In this document: positions 13,707 through 21,559 of the stretch, one piece after another | How the letters are laid out: each line of letters opens with the position of its first letter | Position numbering within the stretch: position 1 is the stretch's first letter | Assembly (NCBI GenBank): GCA_045661205.1 | Contig: JAZRFE010000036.1 | Coordinates: 1-30,055, forward strand | Origin: HGM04593 sp045661205 | GTDB lineage: Bacteria > Bacteroidota > Bacteroidia > Bacteroidales > Bacteroidaceae | Length of the DNA stretch: 30,055 nucleotides | Direction: 5' to 3' | Notes under the pieces: generated by a model | Databases searched by the model: none | Told to the model about the DNA's origin: nothing | What the model saw: only the letters and a program-made list of their open reading frames with translations | Position numbers and translations under genes: made by a program

Positions 13707-15827
13707 ATGAAAGGAATTAAATCAATTATGGCAGCAATAGCGATAACAGGTGCTGCAATAACAGGATGCAGCGACAAAGCGACAGGCACTGCCCAGCAGA
13801 GTGCAGCCGAAATAATCGGAAAATCCTCTATTAAAATAGAGAACAAACGCCTCACACCCGAAGCACTATGGGCAATGGGTCGCATAGGCGCAGTGAGCGT
13901 GTCGCCCGACGCAAGCCAAGTGGTGTACGGCGTGAGCTATTACAGCGTACCGCAAAACAAAAGCCACCACACACTGCACATCATGCAGGCCGACGGCAGC
14001 AATCAGACACTGCTCACACAGACAGCAAGCAACGAGAGTGGCGCAGTGTGGATAAAGAACGGCACAAAGATAGCCTTCCTCTCAAACGCCGGAGGCAGCA
14101 GCCAAGTGTGGGAAATGAACCCCGACGGCACAGAGCGCAAACAGCTCAGCAACAGCGAAAAGGGAGTAGATGGTTTCCTCTTCTCACCCGACGAAAAGAG
14201 CGTAATACTCATACAGCAGGTACCTATCAAAGAGAGCACCGCACAAAAGTACCCCGACCTTCCCCTTTCACAAGGAGTGGTCATCGACGACCTTATGTAC
14301 AAACATTGGGATGAGTGGCTCACAACAGCTCCCCACCCCTTCGTTGCACGGTTTGACGGCAACACCATCAGTGGCGGTAAAGACATACTCGAAGGAACAC
14401 AGTACGACTGCCCCAACCGCCCCTTCGGCGGCGTAGAGCAACTTGCATGGAGCAACGACTCAAAGAAAATAGCCTACGCCTGCGTTAAGAAAATGGGTGT
14501 AGAATATACAAAAAGCACCGACACCGATATCTACCTCTACAACACCGAGGATGGCACATCGGTAAACCTCTGCAAGATGAGCGATGCAACATCGAACTAT
14601 GGCTATGACACAGCACCCACCTTCTCGCCCGACGGCACACACATCGCATGGCTCAGCATGAAACGCGACGGCTACGAGAGCGACCAGAACCGCCTGTGCG
14701 TGATGAACATCGCCACCGGTGAGCAAAACTACATAAGCGAGAAACCCTTTGACAGCAGTGTAGACAGCTACTGCTGGGCAGCCGACAGCAAGAGCCTCTA
14801 CTTCACAGGCGTATGGCACGGCGCAACAATGATATACAACATCGACCTTGCAGGCAAGCTCACCAAGATAACAAGCGGTGAGTACGACTACACATCGGTA
14901 GGACTCCTCGGCGACAAACTCATCACCACACGTCAGTCAATCAGCGAGCCCACCGACATCTACACCGTAGAGGCAGTAGCCGACGGAAAGATAGCACAGC
15001 TCACCACCGAGAACAAAGAGATTCTCGACCAACTTGAGCGCGGAAAAGTTGAGGCACGCTGGTGCAAGTCGGTCGATGGCAAGCAGATACTCTCATGGGT
15101 AATCTATCCCCCGCAGTTCGACCCCAACAAGAAGTACCCCACCCTGCTCTTCTGCCAGGGAGGCCCGCAGTCACCCGTCAGCCAATTCTGGAGCTACCGT
15201 TGGAACTTCCAGATAATGGCAGCCGACGACTACATAGTCATCGCCCCCAACCGTCGCGGACTCCCCGGATTCGGCATGGAGTGGAACGAAGCAATCAGTG
15301 GCGACTACGGCGGCCTGTGCATGCAGGACCTCTTTGCAGCCATCGACGACTTTGCCAAAGAGTCATACGTGGATGAGAACCGTCTGGGTTGTGTAGGAGC
15401 GAGCTTCGGTGGCTACACAGCAATGTGGATGGCAGGCCACCACGAGAAACGTTTCAAGGCATTCATCGCCCACGACGGATTCTTCAACATGGAACAGCAA
15501 TACTACGAGACCGAAGAGTCATGGTTCACCAACTGGGACCTCGGCGGTGCGCCCTACGAGAAAAACGAAAAAACAAAGAACAGCTACCCCAACTCGCCCC
15601 ACCGCTTTGTGGAGAAATGGGACACCCCCATTCTTCTTATCCACGGGGCCCGCGACTACGGCATAGTGTTCACGCCCTTGTTGGCAGCCTTCAACGCCGC
15701 CAAACTAAAAGGCGTGCCCGCGCAGTTGCTGCTCTTCCCCGACGAGAACCACTGGGTATTGAAACCTCAGAACGGAATCCTATGGCAGCGCACCTTCTTC
15801 GCATGGCTTGACAAATGGGTAAAATAA
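13707..15827 (+). CDS. S9 family dipeptidyl-peptidase lipoprotein (DPP5-like)
   Basis: A 706-residue prolyl-oligopeptidase-family serine peptidase. The N-terminus is a lipoprotein signal with lipobox AITGC (C21). The following S-D-K lacks the acidic stretch linked to surface export, so a periplasmic-facing lipoprotein is likely. A WD40-like propeller fills about 45-430 (TFSPDGTHIAWLSMKRDG, CWAADSKSLYFTG). The alpha/beta-hydrolase domain (about 460-706) carries the triad S566 (GASFGG), D650 (HGARDYG) and H682 (DENHWV). The architecture fits bacterial DPP5 (S9C), which removes dipeptides from peptide N-termini. It is 20 nt upstream of an MFSD1-like transporter. Exact specificity is inferred. 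Confidence 0.9.
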   Translation: MKGIKSIMAAIAITGAAITGCSDKATGTAQQSAAEIIGKSSIKIENKRLTPEALWAMGRIGAVSVSPDASQVVYGVSYYSVPQNKSHHTLHIMQADGSNQTLLTQTASNESGAVWIKNGTKIAFLSNAGGSSQVWEMNPDGTERKQLSNSEKGVDGFLFSPDEKSVILIQQVPIKESTAQKYPDLPLSQGVVIDDLMYKHWDEWLTTAPHPFVARFDGNTISGGKDILEGTQYDCPNRPFGGVEQLAWSNDSKKIAYACVKKMGVEYTKSTDTDIYLYNTEDGTSVNLCKMSDATSNYGYDTAPTFSPDGTHIAWLSMKRDGYESDQNRLCVMNIATGEQNYISEKPFDSSVDSYCWAADSKSLYFTGVWHGATMIYNIDLAGKLTKITSGEYDYTSVGLLGDKLITTRQSISEPTDIYTVEAVADGKIAQLTTENKEILDQLERGKVEARWCKSVDGKQILSWVIYPPQFDPNKKYPTLLFCQGGPQSPVSQFWSYRWNFQIMAADDYIVIAPNRRGLPGFGMEWNEAISGDYGGLCMQDLFAAIDDFAKESYVDENRLGCVGASFGGYTAMWMAGHHEKRFKAFIAHDGFFNMEQQYYETEESWFTNWDLGGAPYEKNEKTKNSYPNSPHRFVEKWDTPILLIHGARDYGIVFTPLLAAFNAAKLKGVPAQLLLFPDENHWVLKPQNGILWQRTFFAWLDKWVK

Positions 15828-15847
15828 ACCAAGAAAAATCAACTACT

Positions 15848-17218
15848 ATGACAACGACACAAAAAATACAAAAGAAACTTAACGACTCGCCCGCAGCACG
15901 CTGGGGAGCAATGCTCATTGTATCATTTACCATGATGTGCGGTTACTTCATAACAGACATCATGGCACCCCTCGAGGACATGCTCACAAAGAGCGTAGCC
16001 GAGGGCGGTCTTGGCTGGACAAGCGGTGAATATGGCTTCTTCTCGGGAGCCTACGGCTATATCAACGTATTCCTGCTGATGCTCTTCTTCGGAGGCATCA
16101 TCCTCGACAAGTGCGGCATACGCATCACAGGTATAGGAAGCTGTGCGCTGATGTTTGCCGGTACAATGCTTAAATGGTACGCCATCGACTCAAATTTCGG
16201 CGACGCCACACTCTTTGGCTACCCCATGCAAGTGATATTGGCAGCACTTGGATTTGCCATCTTCGGAATGGGTGCCGAGATAACAGGAATCACCGTCACC
16301 AAGATTATCGCCAAATGGTTCACAGGCCATGAACTTGCCCTTGCAATGGGACTTCAGGTGGCTATGGCACGTATTGGAACAGCAGCAGCCCTCGCATGCA
16401 GTCTGCCCATGGTAAAGGCCACAGGCACGATATCTTCGCCCCTGCTATTGGGAGCAGCGCTGCTGTGCATCGGTCTAGTAGTCTACCTAGCCTACTGTGT
16501 GATGGATAAAAAGCTCGACAACTCGGTGGAGACAACTGCCGACGACGAGGAGAGCTTCAAGATAAGCGACATTAAATTCATCATCACCAACAAAGGCTTT
16601 TGGCTCATCACCCTGCTGTGTCTGATGTTCTACGCAGGAGTATTCCCCTTCCTGAAATTTGCCACCAAACTGATGATATACAAATACAATGTCGCTCCCG
16701 ACCTTGCAGGCCTAATACCCGCAATGATTCCCTTCGGCACCATACTGCTGACACCCGTATTCGGTTCAATGTACGACCGCATAGGCAAGGGCGCAACACT
16801 GATGATTATAGGTTCATTCCTTCTCACAGCAGTACACGTGCTCTTTGCACTGCCCATACTCAACTACGGCTGGTTCGCCATCATAGTGATGATACTTTTG
16901 GGAATATCATTCTCACTTGTACCCTCGGCACTGTGGCCGTCAGTACCCAAGATTATCCCCATGAAACAGTTGGGTTCGGCCTACGCCATCATCTTCTACA
17001 TACAGAACATTGGCCTTTCGATGGTGCCTGTGCTCATCGGTTGGGTGATTGAAAAATACTCCACGGTAGAGAGCGCCGCAGGTACAACCTACGACTACAC
17101 ACTGCCCATGGCAATCTTCGCAGTATTCGGCCTCGTAGCAATCTTCATCGCCATCATCCTCAAACGCGAGGATGCCGCTAAGCACTACGGTCTCGAAGAG
17201 AGCAACATCAAGAAATAA
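15848..17218 (+). CDS. MFS transporter, MFSD1-like (putative dipeptide carrier)
   Basis: A 456-residue major-facilitator protein with about twelve membrane helices. Segments resembling the MFSD1 subgroup are GAYGYINVFLLMLFFGGIILDKCGIR between helices 2 and 3 and, near helices 10-11, the region from ALWPSVP through MKQLGSAYAI to YIQNIGLSMVP. Animal MFSD1 is reported to carry dipeptides out of lysosomes, and the gene here follows a dipeptidyl-peptidase by 20 nt, so dipeptide uptake is a reasonable inference. The ATG at 15848 was chosen because the frame's earlier start at 15815 lies inside the peptidase gene. A strong terminator follows. Confidence 0.85.
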   Translation: MTTTQKIQKKLNDSPAARWGAMLIVSFTMMCGYFITDIMAPLEDMLTKSVAEGGLGWTSGEYGFFSGAYGYINVFLLMLFFGGIILDKCGIRITGIGSCALMFAGTMLKWYAIDSNFGDATLFGYPMQVILAALGFAIFGMGAEITGITVTKIIAKWFTGHELALAMGLQVAMARIGTAAALACSLPMVKATGTISSPLLLGAALLCIGLVVYLAYCVMDKKLDNSVETTADDEESFKISDIKFIITNKGFWLITLLCLMFYAGVFPFLKFATKLMIYKYNVAPDLAGLIPAMIPFGTILLTPVFGSMYDRIGKGATLMIIGSFLLTAVHVLFALPILNYGWFAIIVMILLGISFSLVPSALWPSVPKIIPMKQLGSAYAIIFYIQNIGLSMVPVLIGWVIEKYSTVESAAGTTYDYTLPMAIFAVFGLVAIFIAIILKREDAAKHYGLEESNIKK

Positions 17219-17241
17219 GAGAATAACCCAACAAACATCCC

Positions 17242-17278
17242 AAGAGGGCAACCCATTTTACTTTTGGGTTGCCCTCTT
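17242..17278 (+). terminator. Intrinsic terminator of the S9 peptidase / MFS operon
   Basis: AAGAGGGCAACCCA (17242-17255) pairs perfectly with TGGGTTGCCCTCTT (17265-17278) around a 9-nt loop, followed by AGCTTTTAT. It begins 23 nt after the MFS stop codon. Confidence 0.85.
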
Positions 17279-17320
17279 AGCTTTTATGACATAATTCCTA
17301 ACTTGTAGAGTAATTTTATA

Positions 17321-17367
17321 AAAAAAGAAGAGGCCGGGTCAAAAGTAATTTTTGTCCCGGCCTCTTC
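17321..17367 (-). terminator. Intrinsic terminator of the BspA-like gene
   Basis: Read on the minus strand, GAAGAGGCCGGG (17367-17356) pairs with CCCGGCCTCTTC (17338-17327), followed by TTTTTT (17326-17321). It lies just downstream of the BspA-like stop at 17387. The plus-strand side lacks a T-tract, so it mainly acts on the minus strand. Confidence 0.82.
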
Positions 17368-17386
17368 GAGAATATAAATTAAACGC

Positions 17387-18253
17387 TTAAAGTTTCACCT
17401 TTACAGTCCTTCCACCCACGCATATAATATAAACACCTTTGTCGAGCATAATCTCCTCACCGGCGTAGCTATCGATTTTCCCGACAAGTGCACCGTTGGC
17501 GGTGTAAATGGCAATAGCCTTGCTCTCGGTAGCAGCAGCAAGCTGAATGCCACCGGAAGTAATCTCAAAGGCGGGAGCATCATCTGCAACATCTTCGATG
17601 CCTGTGGGGTCAAACTCTACGATATTTTTGAAATCCTTCCAGCCTCTTGTTGAGGAGTATGTTTCTTTAGAGCCGACAGGAACAAAAAGGGTACAATTGT
17701 CTTTGTCTACCGAATTAAACACATCGCTTCTTAATGCAAATAATTTATCACCAGGTATATTGGAAATTACACTTGTAAGGCCACTGCAAATTTGGAATGC
17801 ACTACTTCCTATGCTTGTTACACTGTTACCGATTGTTACGCTGGTAAGGCCACTGCAACCTAAGAACGTACAATCTCCTATGCTTGTAACGCTGTTACCG
17901 ATTGTGACACTTGAAAGGCCATAGCAACGTTGGAACGCATACGATTCTATGCTTGTTACGCTGTTGGGGATTGTGACACTTGTAAGGCTACTACAACCCT
18001 CGAACGCACAATCTCCTATGCTTGTAACGCTGTAATTTTTCCCGTTGTAATATACGTTTGAAGGTATTACAACATCTCCCGAGTATTCATTTGAATACGA
18101 ATCGTATGAGTTTCCTTTGTAGGTCACAACCGCCGCATCGCCCAAAATATTGTAAAATATTCCGTTCACTTCAAAGTCGTGGGCACTCGCTACAACGCTG
18201 CATAGCAACGCAACGATTATAGCAAATAAATGTTTAAAATAAAGTTTTTTCAT
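17387..18253 (-). CDS. BspA-like leucine-rich repeat secreted protein
   Basis: A 288-residue exported protein. The ATG at 18253 gives a normal signal peptide (MKKLYFKHLFAIIVALLCSVVASA); an earlier in-frame start at 18292 would bury it. Treponema/BspA-type LRR_5 repeats of 23 residues occupy about 75-165 (SIGDCAFEGCSSLTSVTIPN and variants), encoded by near-identical 69-bp units. The C-terminal 60 residues (IAIYTANGALVGKID...KGVYIICVGGRTVKVKL) resemble a type IX secretion C-terminal domain, which would place the protein at the cell surface; this is inferred. BspA proteins bind host or matrix proteins in some species. Base composition is more A/T-rich than in neighbouring genes. Confidence 0.82.
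   Translation of the reverse strand: MKKLYFKHLFAIIVALLCSVVASAHDFEVNGIFYNILGDAAVVTYKGNSYDSYSNEYSGDVVIPSNVYYNGKNYSVTSIGDCAFEGCSSLTSVTIPNSVTSIESYAFQRCYGLSSVTIGNSVTSIGDCTFLGCSGLTSVTIGNSVTSIGSSAFQICSGLTSVISNIPGDKLFALRSDVFNSVDKDNCTLFVPVGSKETYSSTRGWKDFKNIVEFDPTGIEDVADDAPAFEITSGGIQLAAATESKAIAIYTANGALVGKIDSYAGEEIMLDKGVYIICVGGRTVKVKL
17769..18038. repeat. 69-bp tandem repeats in the BspA-like gene
   Basis: The block CCTATGCTTGTWAC recurs at 17808, 17877, 17946 (with T for the first C) and 18015, exactly 69 bp apart, with strongly similar sequence between. Each unit encodes one 23-residue leucine-rich repeat. The high DNA similarity suggests recent repeat expansion or homogenisation. Confidence 0.85.
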
Positions 18254-18390
18254 AAGCACTATTTTTAAAATTTCTTTTTTCAAAATTGCCAAACAGACGT
18301 TTTTAATAATTATTACAATAAAAAAACAAATATTTTCTAAATTGCGGTGTAAAATTAATACGAAAATATTTGGGAAACAATAATAAAATA

Positions 18391-18480
18391 ATGATATTTA
18401 ATAAAGTGAGAATTGAAAGAACAGAAAAGAGAACGGAGACCGACGCCAAGATAGAACTCGTAAAAATTCTTAAAATTTAG
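18391..18480 (+). CDS. Possible 29-residue open reading frame
   Basis: ATG at 18391 to TAG at 18480 encodes a highly charged 29-residue peptide starting MIFNKVRIERTEKR. It lies in the otherwise empty, A/T-rich gap 18254-18536, yet its middle part is G/C-richer with codons like those of neighbouring genes. There is no convincing promoter or ribosome-binding signal. It may be a small protein, a gene remnant or chance. Confidence 0.18.
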   Translation: MIFNKVRIERTEKRTETDAKIELVKILKI

Positions 18481-18500
18481 AAAGTTACATCAAACAGCAG

Positions 18501-18508
18501 TATCTTTG
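18501..18508 (+). promoter_or_regulatory. Candidate -7 box for the metallophosphoesterase gene
   Basis: TATCTTTG at 18501-18508 matches TAnnTTTG, followed by CA. A weak TTTA lies 21 nt upstream (18476-18479). It is 28 nt upstream of the ATG at 18537. Confidence 0.55.
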
Positions 18509-18536
18509 CAGCCATTCATTGCGAAAATAAGAATTC

Positions 18537-19547
18537 ATGAGTCTGATATTTACATTCATACTGTTGCTTGCAATTACGCTGGTGCTGACACTGCTGATAA
18601 CCATAGTGGCATGCATCAGAAAGCTTATGGGCAAGCTATTTTGGAAAAGTTTCAAAGCGGGGCTATGGATATTGCTGTTGCCACCCATCGCACTGCTCTA
18701 CGGCGCATTCATCGAACGCAACCACACACAGACAAACAACGTAGAAATAGTATCGGAAAATGTGCCTTCGGCATTCGACGGCTATAAGATAGTACACATT
18801 TCAGACATGCACCTGCTCTCGTTCATCGGTCGCGAAGAGACGCTTGCCAAGATAGTGGAGAAAATAAACGCGCAACAGCCCGATGCAATACTTTTCTCAG
18901 GCGACATAGTCACACAAAACAGCAGCGAATTTGCAACCACCCAAGAAATTCTCGCCAAGCTACATGCCACCGACGGGGTATACTCCATCCTCGGCAACCA
19001 CGATTACAGTTTCTACAACAAATGGGCGAGCGAAGAGATGCGTAAAAAGGATGCTGACGCAATCGTTCAACACCAAAGGGATATGGGGTGGAACCTGCTG
19101 CTCAACGAAAACAGGAACATCACCCGTAACATCAACGGCAACGTAGAGAGCATTTCTATCATAGGCGTGGAGAACATCTCCACCAAGCATAAATTCCGTT
19201 CATACGGCGACCTCACAAAAGCACAGCAGGGAGCAGATGGAAAATTCAAGATACTGCTCACACACGACCCCAGCCATTGGCGCAGTGAAGTATTACCAAA
19301 GACAGACATCGACCTTACCCTCTCGGGGCACACACATGCCATGCAATCGACACTGTTCGGATGGTCAATCATCAGTTTCGTATACAAAGAGTACATGGGA
19401 CATTACAAAGAGGGTAAGCAACACCTGTATGTAAATATCGGTCTCGGCGAGACTATGTTCCCGTTCCGAGTGGGAGCAAAGCCCGAGATTACTGTAATCA
19501 CACTAAAAAAACGGAAGTGCAGAATAAAGTGCACTTCCGTTTTTTAG
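18537..19547 (+). CDS. Membrane-anchored metallophosphoesterase (YkuE/YaeI-like)
   Basis: A 336-residue protein with two N-terminal membrane helices (about 3-27 and 41-58) and a calcineurin-like phosphoesterase domain. Metal-ligand motifs are complete: D90-x-H92 (ISDMH), GD (D123 in SGDIV), GNHD (N154, H155), a later THDPSHW and GHTH. Related membrane-linked phosphoesterases act on lipid-linked or nucleotide diphosphates such as UDP-diacylglucosamine; the substrate here is not known. The last codons (RKCRIKCTSVF) and the stop lie within a terminator hairpin, so the natural C-terminus may have been replaced. It is transcribed alone and converges on the acyltransferase gene. Confidence 0.88.
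   Translation: MSLIFTFILLLAITLVLTLLITIVACIRKLMGKLFWKSFKAGLWILLLPPIALLYGAFIERNHTQTNNVEIVSENVPSAFDGYKIVHISDMHLLSFIGREETLAKIVEKINAQQPDAILFSGDIVTQNSSEFATTQEILAKLHATDGVYSILGNHDYSFYNKWASEEMRKKDADAIVQHQRDMGWNLLLNENRNITRNINGNVESISIIGVENISTKHKFRSYGDLTKAQQGADGKFKILLTHDPSHWRSEVLPKTDIDLTLSGHTHAMQSTLFGWSIISFVYKEYMGHYKEGKQHLYVNIGLGETMFPFRVGAKPEITVITLKKRKCRIKCTSVF
19506..19545. terminator. Bidirectional terminator overlapping the metallophosphoesterase 3' end
   Basis: AAAAAACGGAAGTGCA (19506-19521) and TGCACTTCCGTTTTTT (19530-19545) form a perfect 16-bp stem around an 8-nt loop. A- and T-tracts on both sides serve the plus-strand phosphoesterase and the minus-strand acyltransferase (stop at 19565). The last T of the right arm is the first base of the phosphoesterase TAG stop. 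Confidence 0.88.
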
Positions 19548-19564
19548 TTATATAGAAACTACGT

Positions 19565-20653
19565 TTATCCGATAATCCACTTACTACCGGGAATAAACGA
19601 AATAATCTTAGTCATAAGATAACAACTGACATACGTACCAATGGCAATCGCAGGAATAGCAGCCACAGTGGGCAGAGGGAACGTCTGCTTGAAAAGAGTC
19701 ACCCACACTCCAAGCCAGAAAATATGCATCAGATACATACCGTAACTCATTTTTGACATATCCGTAACCACAGCCGGAGCATTATCCTTCTCAATGCAAG
19801 AGAACATCAGGAAAGTTCCCGACGTCAGCACCACACAGTTCAGAGTGCAGAAAGCCCAACCAAGCTCAATTACAGGAGTGGAGTGAACAATCCCCGGCAC
19901 TGCCTGAGCATAGAACGAATAAATCGTCAAGAAGGCACCCACAAGCATTGCAACAGCACCTACAATGAAACGTTTCTTGCGGTTCCATGTAAGATGCACA
20001 CGAATATAGTGGGCAATCACCAGATAACCCAGGAAACCAGAGAAATACCACAACATGTGAAACTCGTTCCAGAAGCATTGTCCCCACACCTCGCCACACA
20101 AACGATTGAGGAAAGGAATACATGTAGATAGCAGGAAAAGACCGATAAAGAAACGCTCCTCACGCGCCGAAGCAGTTGCAAGCCACGGCGAGATAACAGG
20201 GATGAATAGATAAAGGCCTAACAGGGGATATATGAACCACAAATGCCCCGCCATAGTCGGGAAATTGAGAAACAGGCGCGAAAGATCGGTCATTGAAGTT
20301 GCAGCATCCAACTGCCCCCACAACAAAGGCAAAGTGCTATATAAAACCATGAAAATGAGGAACGGAGGCACCACACGCGCAAAACGACGTGCATAGAACT
20401 GCCACGACGTCTGCCCCTTCTTAAGAGGCACCAGCAAATAGGCAGACACAATCATAAAGAGAGGTACCGACATACGCGAAAAACCATCGTACACCGACAC
20501 CCACAAACGGTCGGCCTCGTTAGCAAGAAAACTTTGAGGGCCGGCCATATCTGTGGAGCCTTCGGCACCATAAAAATTCTCGCTCGCATGCACCAGCATC
20601 ACTAAGAAGCAGGCAAAAACACGGACATAATCGACAAAAACAATACGTTTCAT
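19565..20653 (-). CDS. Acyltransferase family 3 membrane protein (OafA/YrhL-type)
   Basis: A 362-residue integral membrane protein with about ten predicted helices. Family-3 acyltransferases move acyl groups, often acetyl, onto cell-surface sugars. The N-terminus shows the family pattern VDYVRVFACFLVMLVHASE with the conserved R11 and H22. The segment RRFARVVPPFLIF matches the second conserved block, and HLWFIYPLLGLYLFIPV the third. No SGNH domain is attached. The substrate is unknown. It is 11 nt downstream of mazG and probably shares its transcript, though no functional link between them is obvious. Confidence 0.88.
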   Translation of the reverse strand: MKRIVFVDYVRVFACFLVMLVHASENFYGAEGSTDMAGPQSFLANEADRLWVSVYDGFSRMSVPLFMIVSAYLLVPLKKGQTSWQFYARRFARVVPPFLIFMVLYSTLPLLWGQLDAATSMTDLSRLFLNFPTMAGHLWFIYPLLGLYLFIPVISPWLATASAREERFFIGLFLLSTCIPFLNRLCGEVWGQCFWNEFHMLWYFSGFLGYLVIAHYIRVHLTWNRKKRFIVGAVAMLVGAFLTIYSFYAQAVPGIVHSTPVIELGWAFCTLNCVVLTSGTFLMFSCIEKDNAPAVVTDMSKMSYGMYLMHIFWLGVWVTLFKQTFPLPTVAAIPAIAIGTYVSCYLMTKIISFIPGSKWIIG

Positions 20654-20664
20654 AGTAAAAAAAA

Positions 20665-21450
20665 TTAAATTTGTTTCCTTTTAGCCTCGTTCCACAAGTC
20701 GTCCATCTCGCCGAGCGTCATATCACGCAGAGATTTCCCCTGCTCTTTGGCGCACTGCTCAACATACGAGAAACGGTTATAGAACTTCTTATTTGTCAGC
20801 TCAAGAGCCGTATCGGGGTTAATGTGGTATAGGCGGCCGGCATTCACCAGACTGAAGATAAAATCGCCAAACTCGGCCTCGGCAGCGTCAGCATCGCCAC
20901 GCTCAAATTCCACGCGCAACTCCTGCAACTCCTCCGCGACCTTGTTCCACACATCCTCTTTGTTCTCCCAATCGAAGCCCACATTAGCAGCCTTCTCCTG
21001 CATGCGATAAGCTTTAATGAGCGAGGGCAAAGAGGTCGGCACTCCACTTAAGAGACTTTTGTTACCGCCCTTCTCCTTAAGTTTCAACTCCTCCCAATTC
21101 TTGCACACCTCGCCGGCAGTCTCGGCCACCGTAGAGCCAAATACATGCGGATGGCGGTAGATAAGTTTCTCGCACAGGCGGTCAAACACATCCTTAAGGT
21201 CGAACTGCTCCTTCTCCGAAGCTATCTTTGCATAGAATGCCACGTGCAGGGCAACGTCGCCCAATTCCTTGCAAATATCAGGAGTATCATTTTTCATCAA
21301 GGCATCGGAAAGTTCATACACCTCTTCGATAGTATTAGGGCGCAGACTCTCGTTAGTCTGCTTTTTATCCCACGGACACTTCTCACGAAGTTCGTCGAGA
21401 ACATCCAAAAAACGGCTGAAAGCCGCTAAAATTTCACTTCTGCTATGCAT
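20665..21450 (-). CDS. mazG: Nucleoside triphosphate pyrophosphohydrolase MazG
   Basis: MazG hydrolyses NTPs and damaged dNTPs to monophosphates and pyrophosphate, sanitising the nucleotide pool. The 261-residue protein has the tandem two-domain form. The first domain has E42-E43-x2-E46 with E62-x2-D65 (KELGDV). The second has E173-E174-x2-E177 with E193-x2-D196 (AEFGDF). These residues bind magnesium. The N-terminal LREKCPWDKKQT is a strong family hallmark. Length matches the E. coli protein. It has a divergent promoter with valS. Confidence 0.95.
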   Translation of the reverse strand: MHSRSEILAAFSRFLDVLDELREKCPWDKKQTNESLRPNTIEEVYELSDALMKNDTPDICKELGDVALHVAFYAKIASEKEQFDLKDVFDRLCEKLIYRHPHVFGSTVAETAGEVCKNWEELKLKEKGGNKSLLSGVPTSLPSLIKAYRMQEKAANVGFDWENKEDVWNKVAEELQELRVEFERGDADAAEAEFGDFIFSLVNAGRLYHINPDTALELTNKKFYNRFSYVEQCAKEQGKSLRDMTLGEMDDLWNEAKRKQI

Positions 21451-21470
21451 ATTACTTAATTTTTCGGCTG

Positions 21471-21478
21471 CAAATGTA
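21471..21478 (-). promoter_or_regulatory. Candidate -7 box for mazG-acyltransferase
   Basis: On the minus strand 21478-21471 reads TACATTTG, matching TAnnTTTG, 20 nt upstream of the mazG ATG at 21450. No clean -33 box is seen. It is 20 nt from the plus-strand valS box, so the two promoters face away from one compact region. Confidence 0.5.
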
Positions 21479-21498
21479 ATTAATTTAATAATATAGAT

Positions 21499-21506
21499 TA
21501 ACTTTG
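21499..21506 (+). promoter_or_regulatory. Candidate -7 box for valS and downstream genes
   Basis: TAACTTTG at 21499-21506 matches TAnnTTTG and is followed by CAG; it lies 53 nt upstream of the valS ATG at 21560. No TTTG is found at the ideal -33 distance. The next five genes have gaps of at most about 25 nt and no promoter-like boxes, so this may drive the whole run to pgi. Confidence 0.5.
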
Positions 21507-21559
21507 CAGTTAATTTTTAGCGATAAAATAGAAAAACGATAAATTAAAAAACAAAATAC

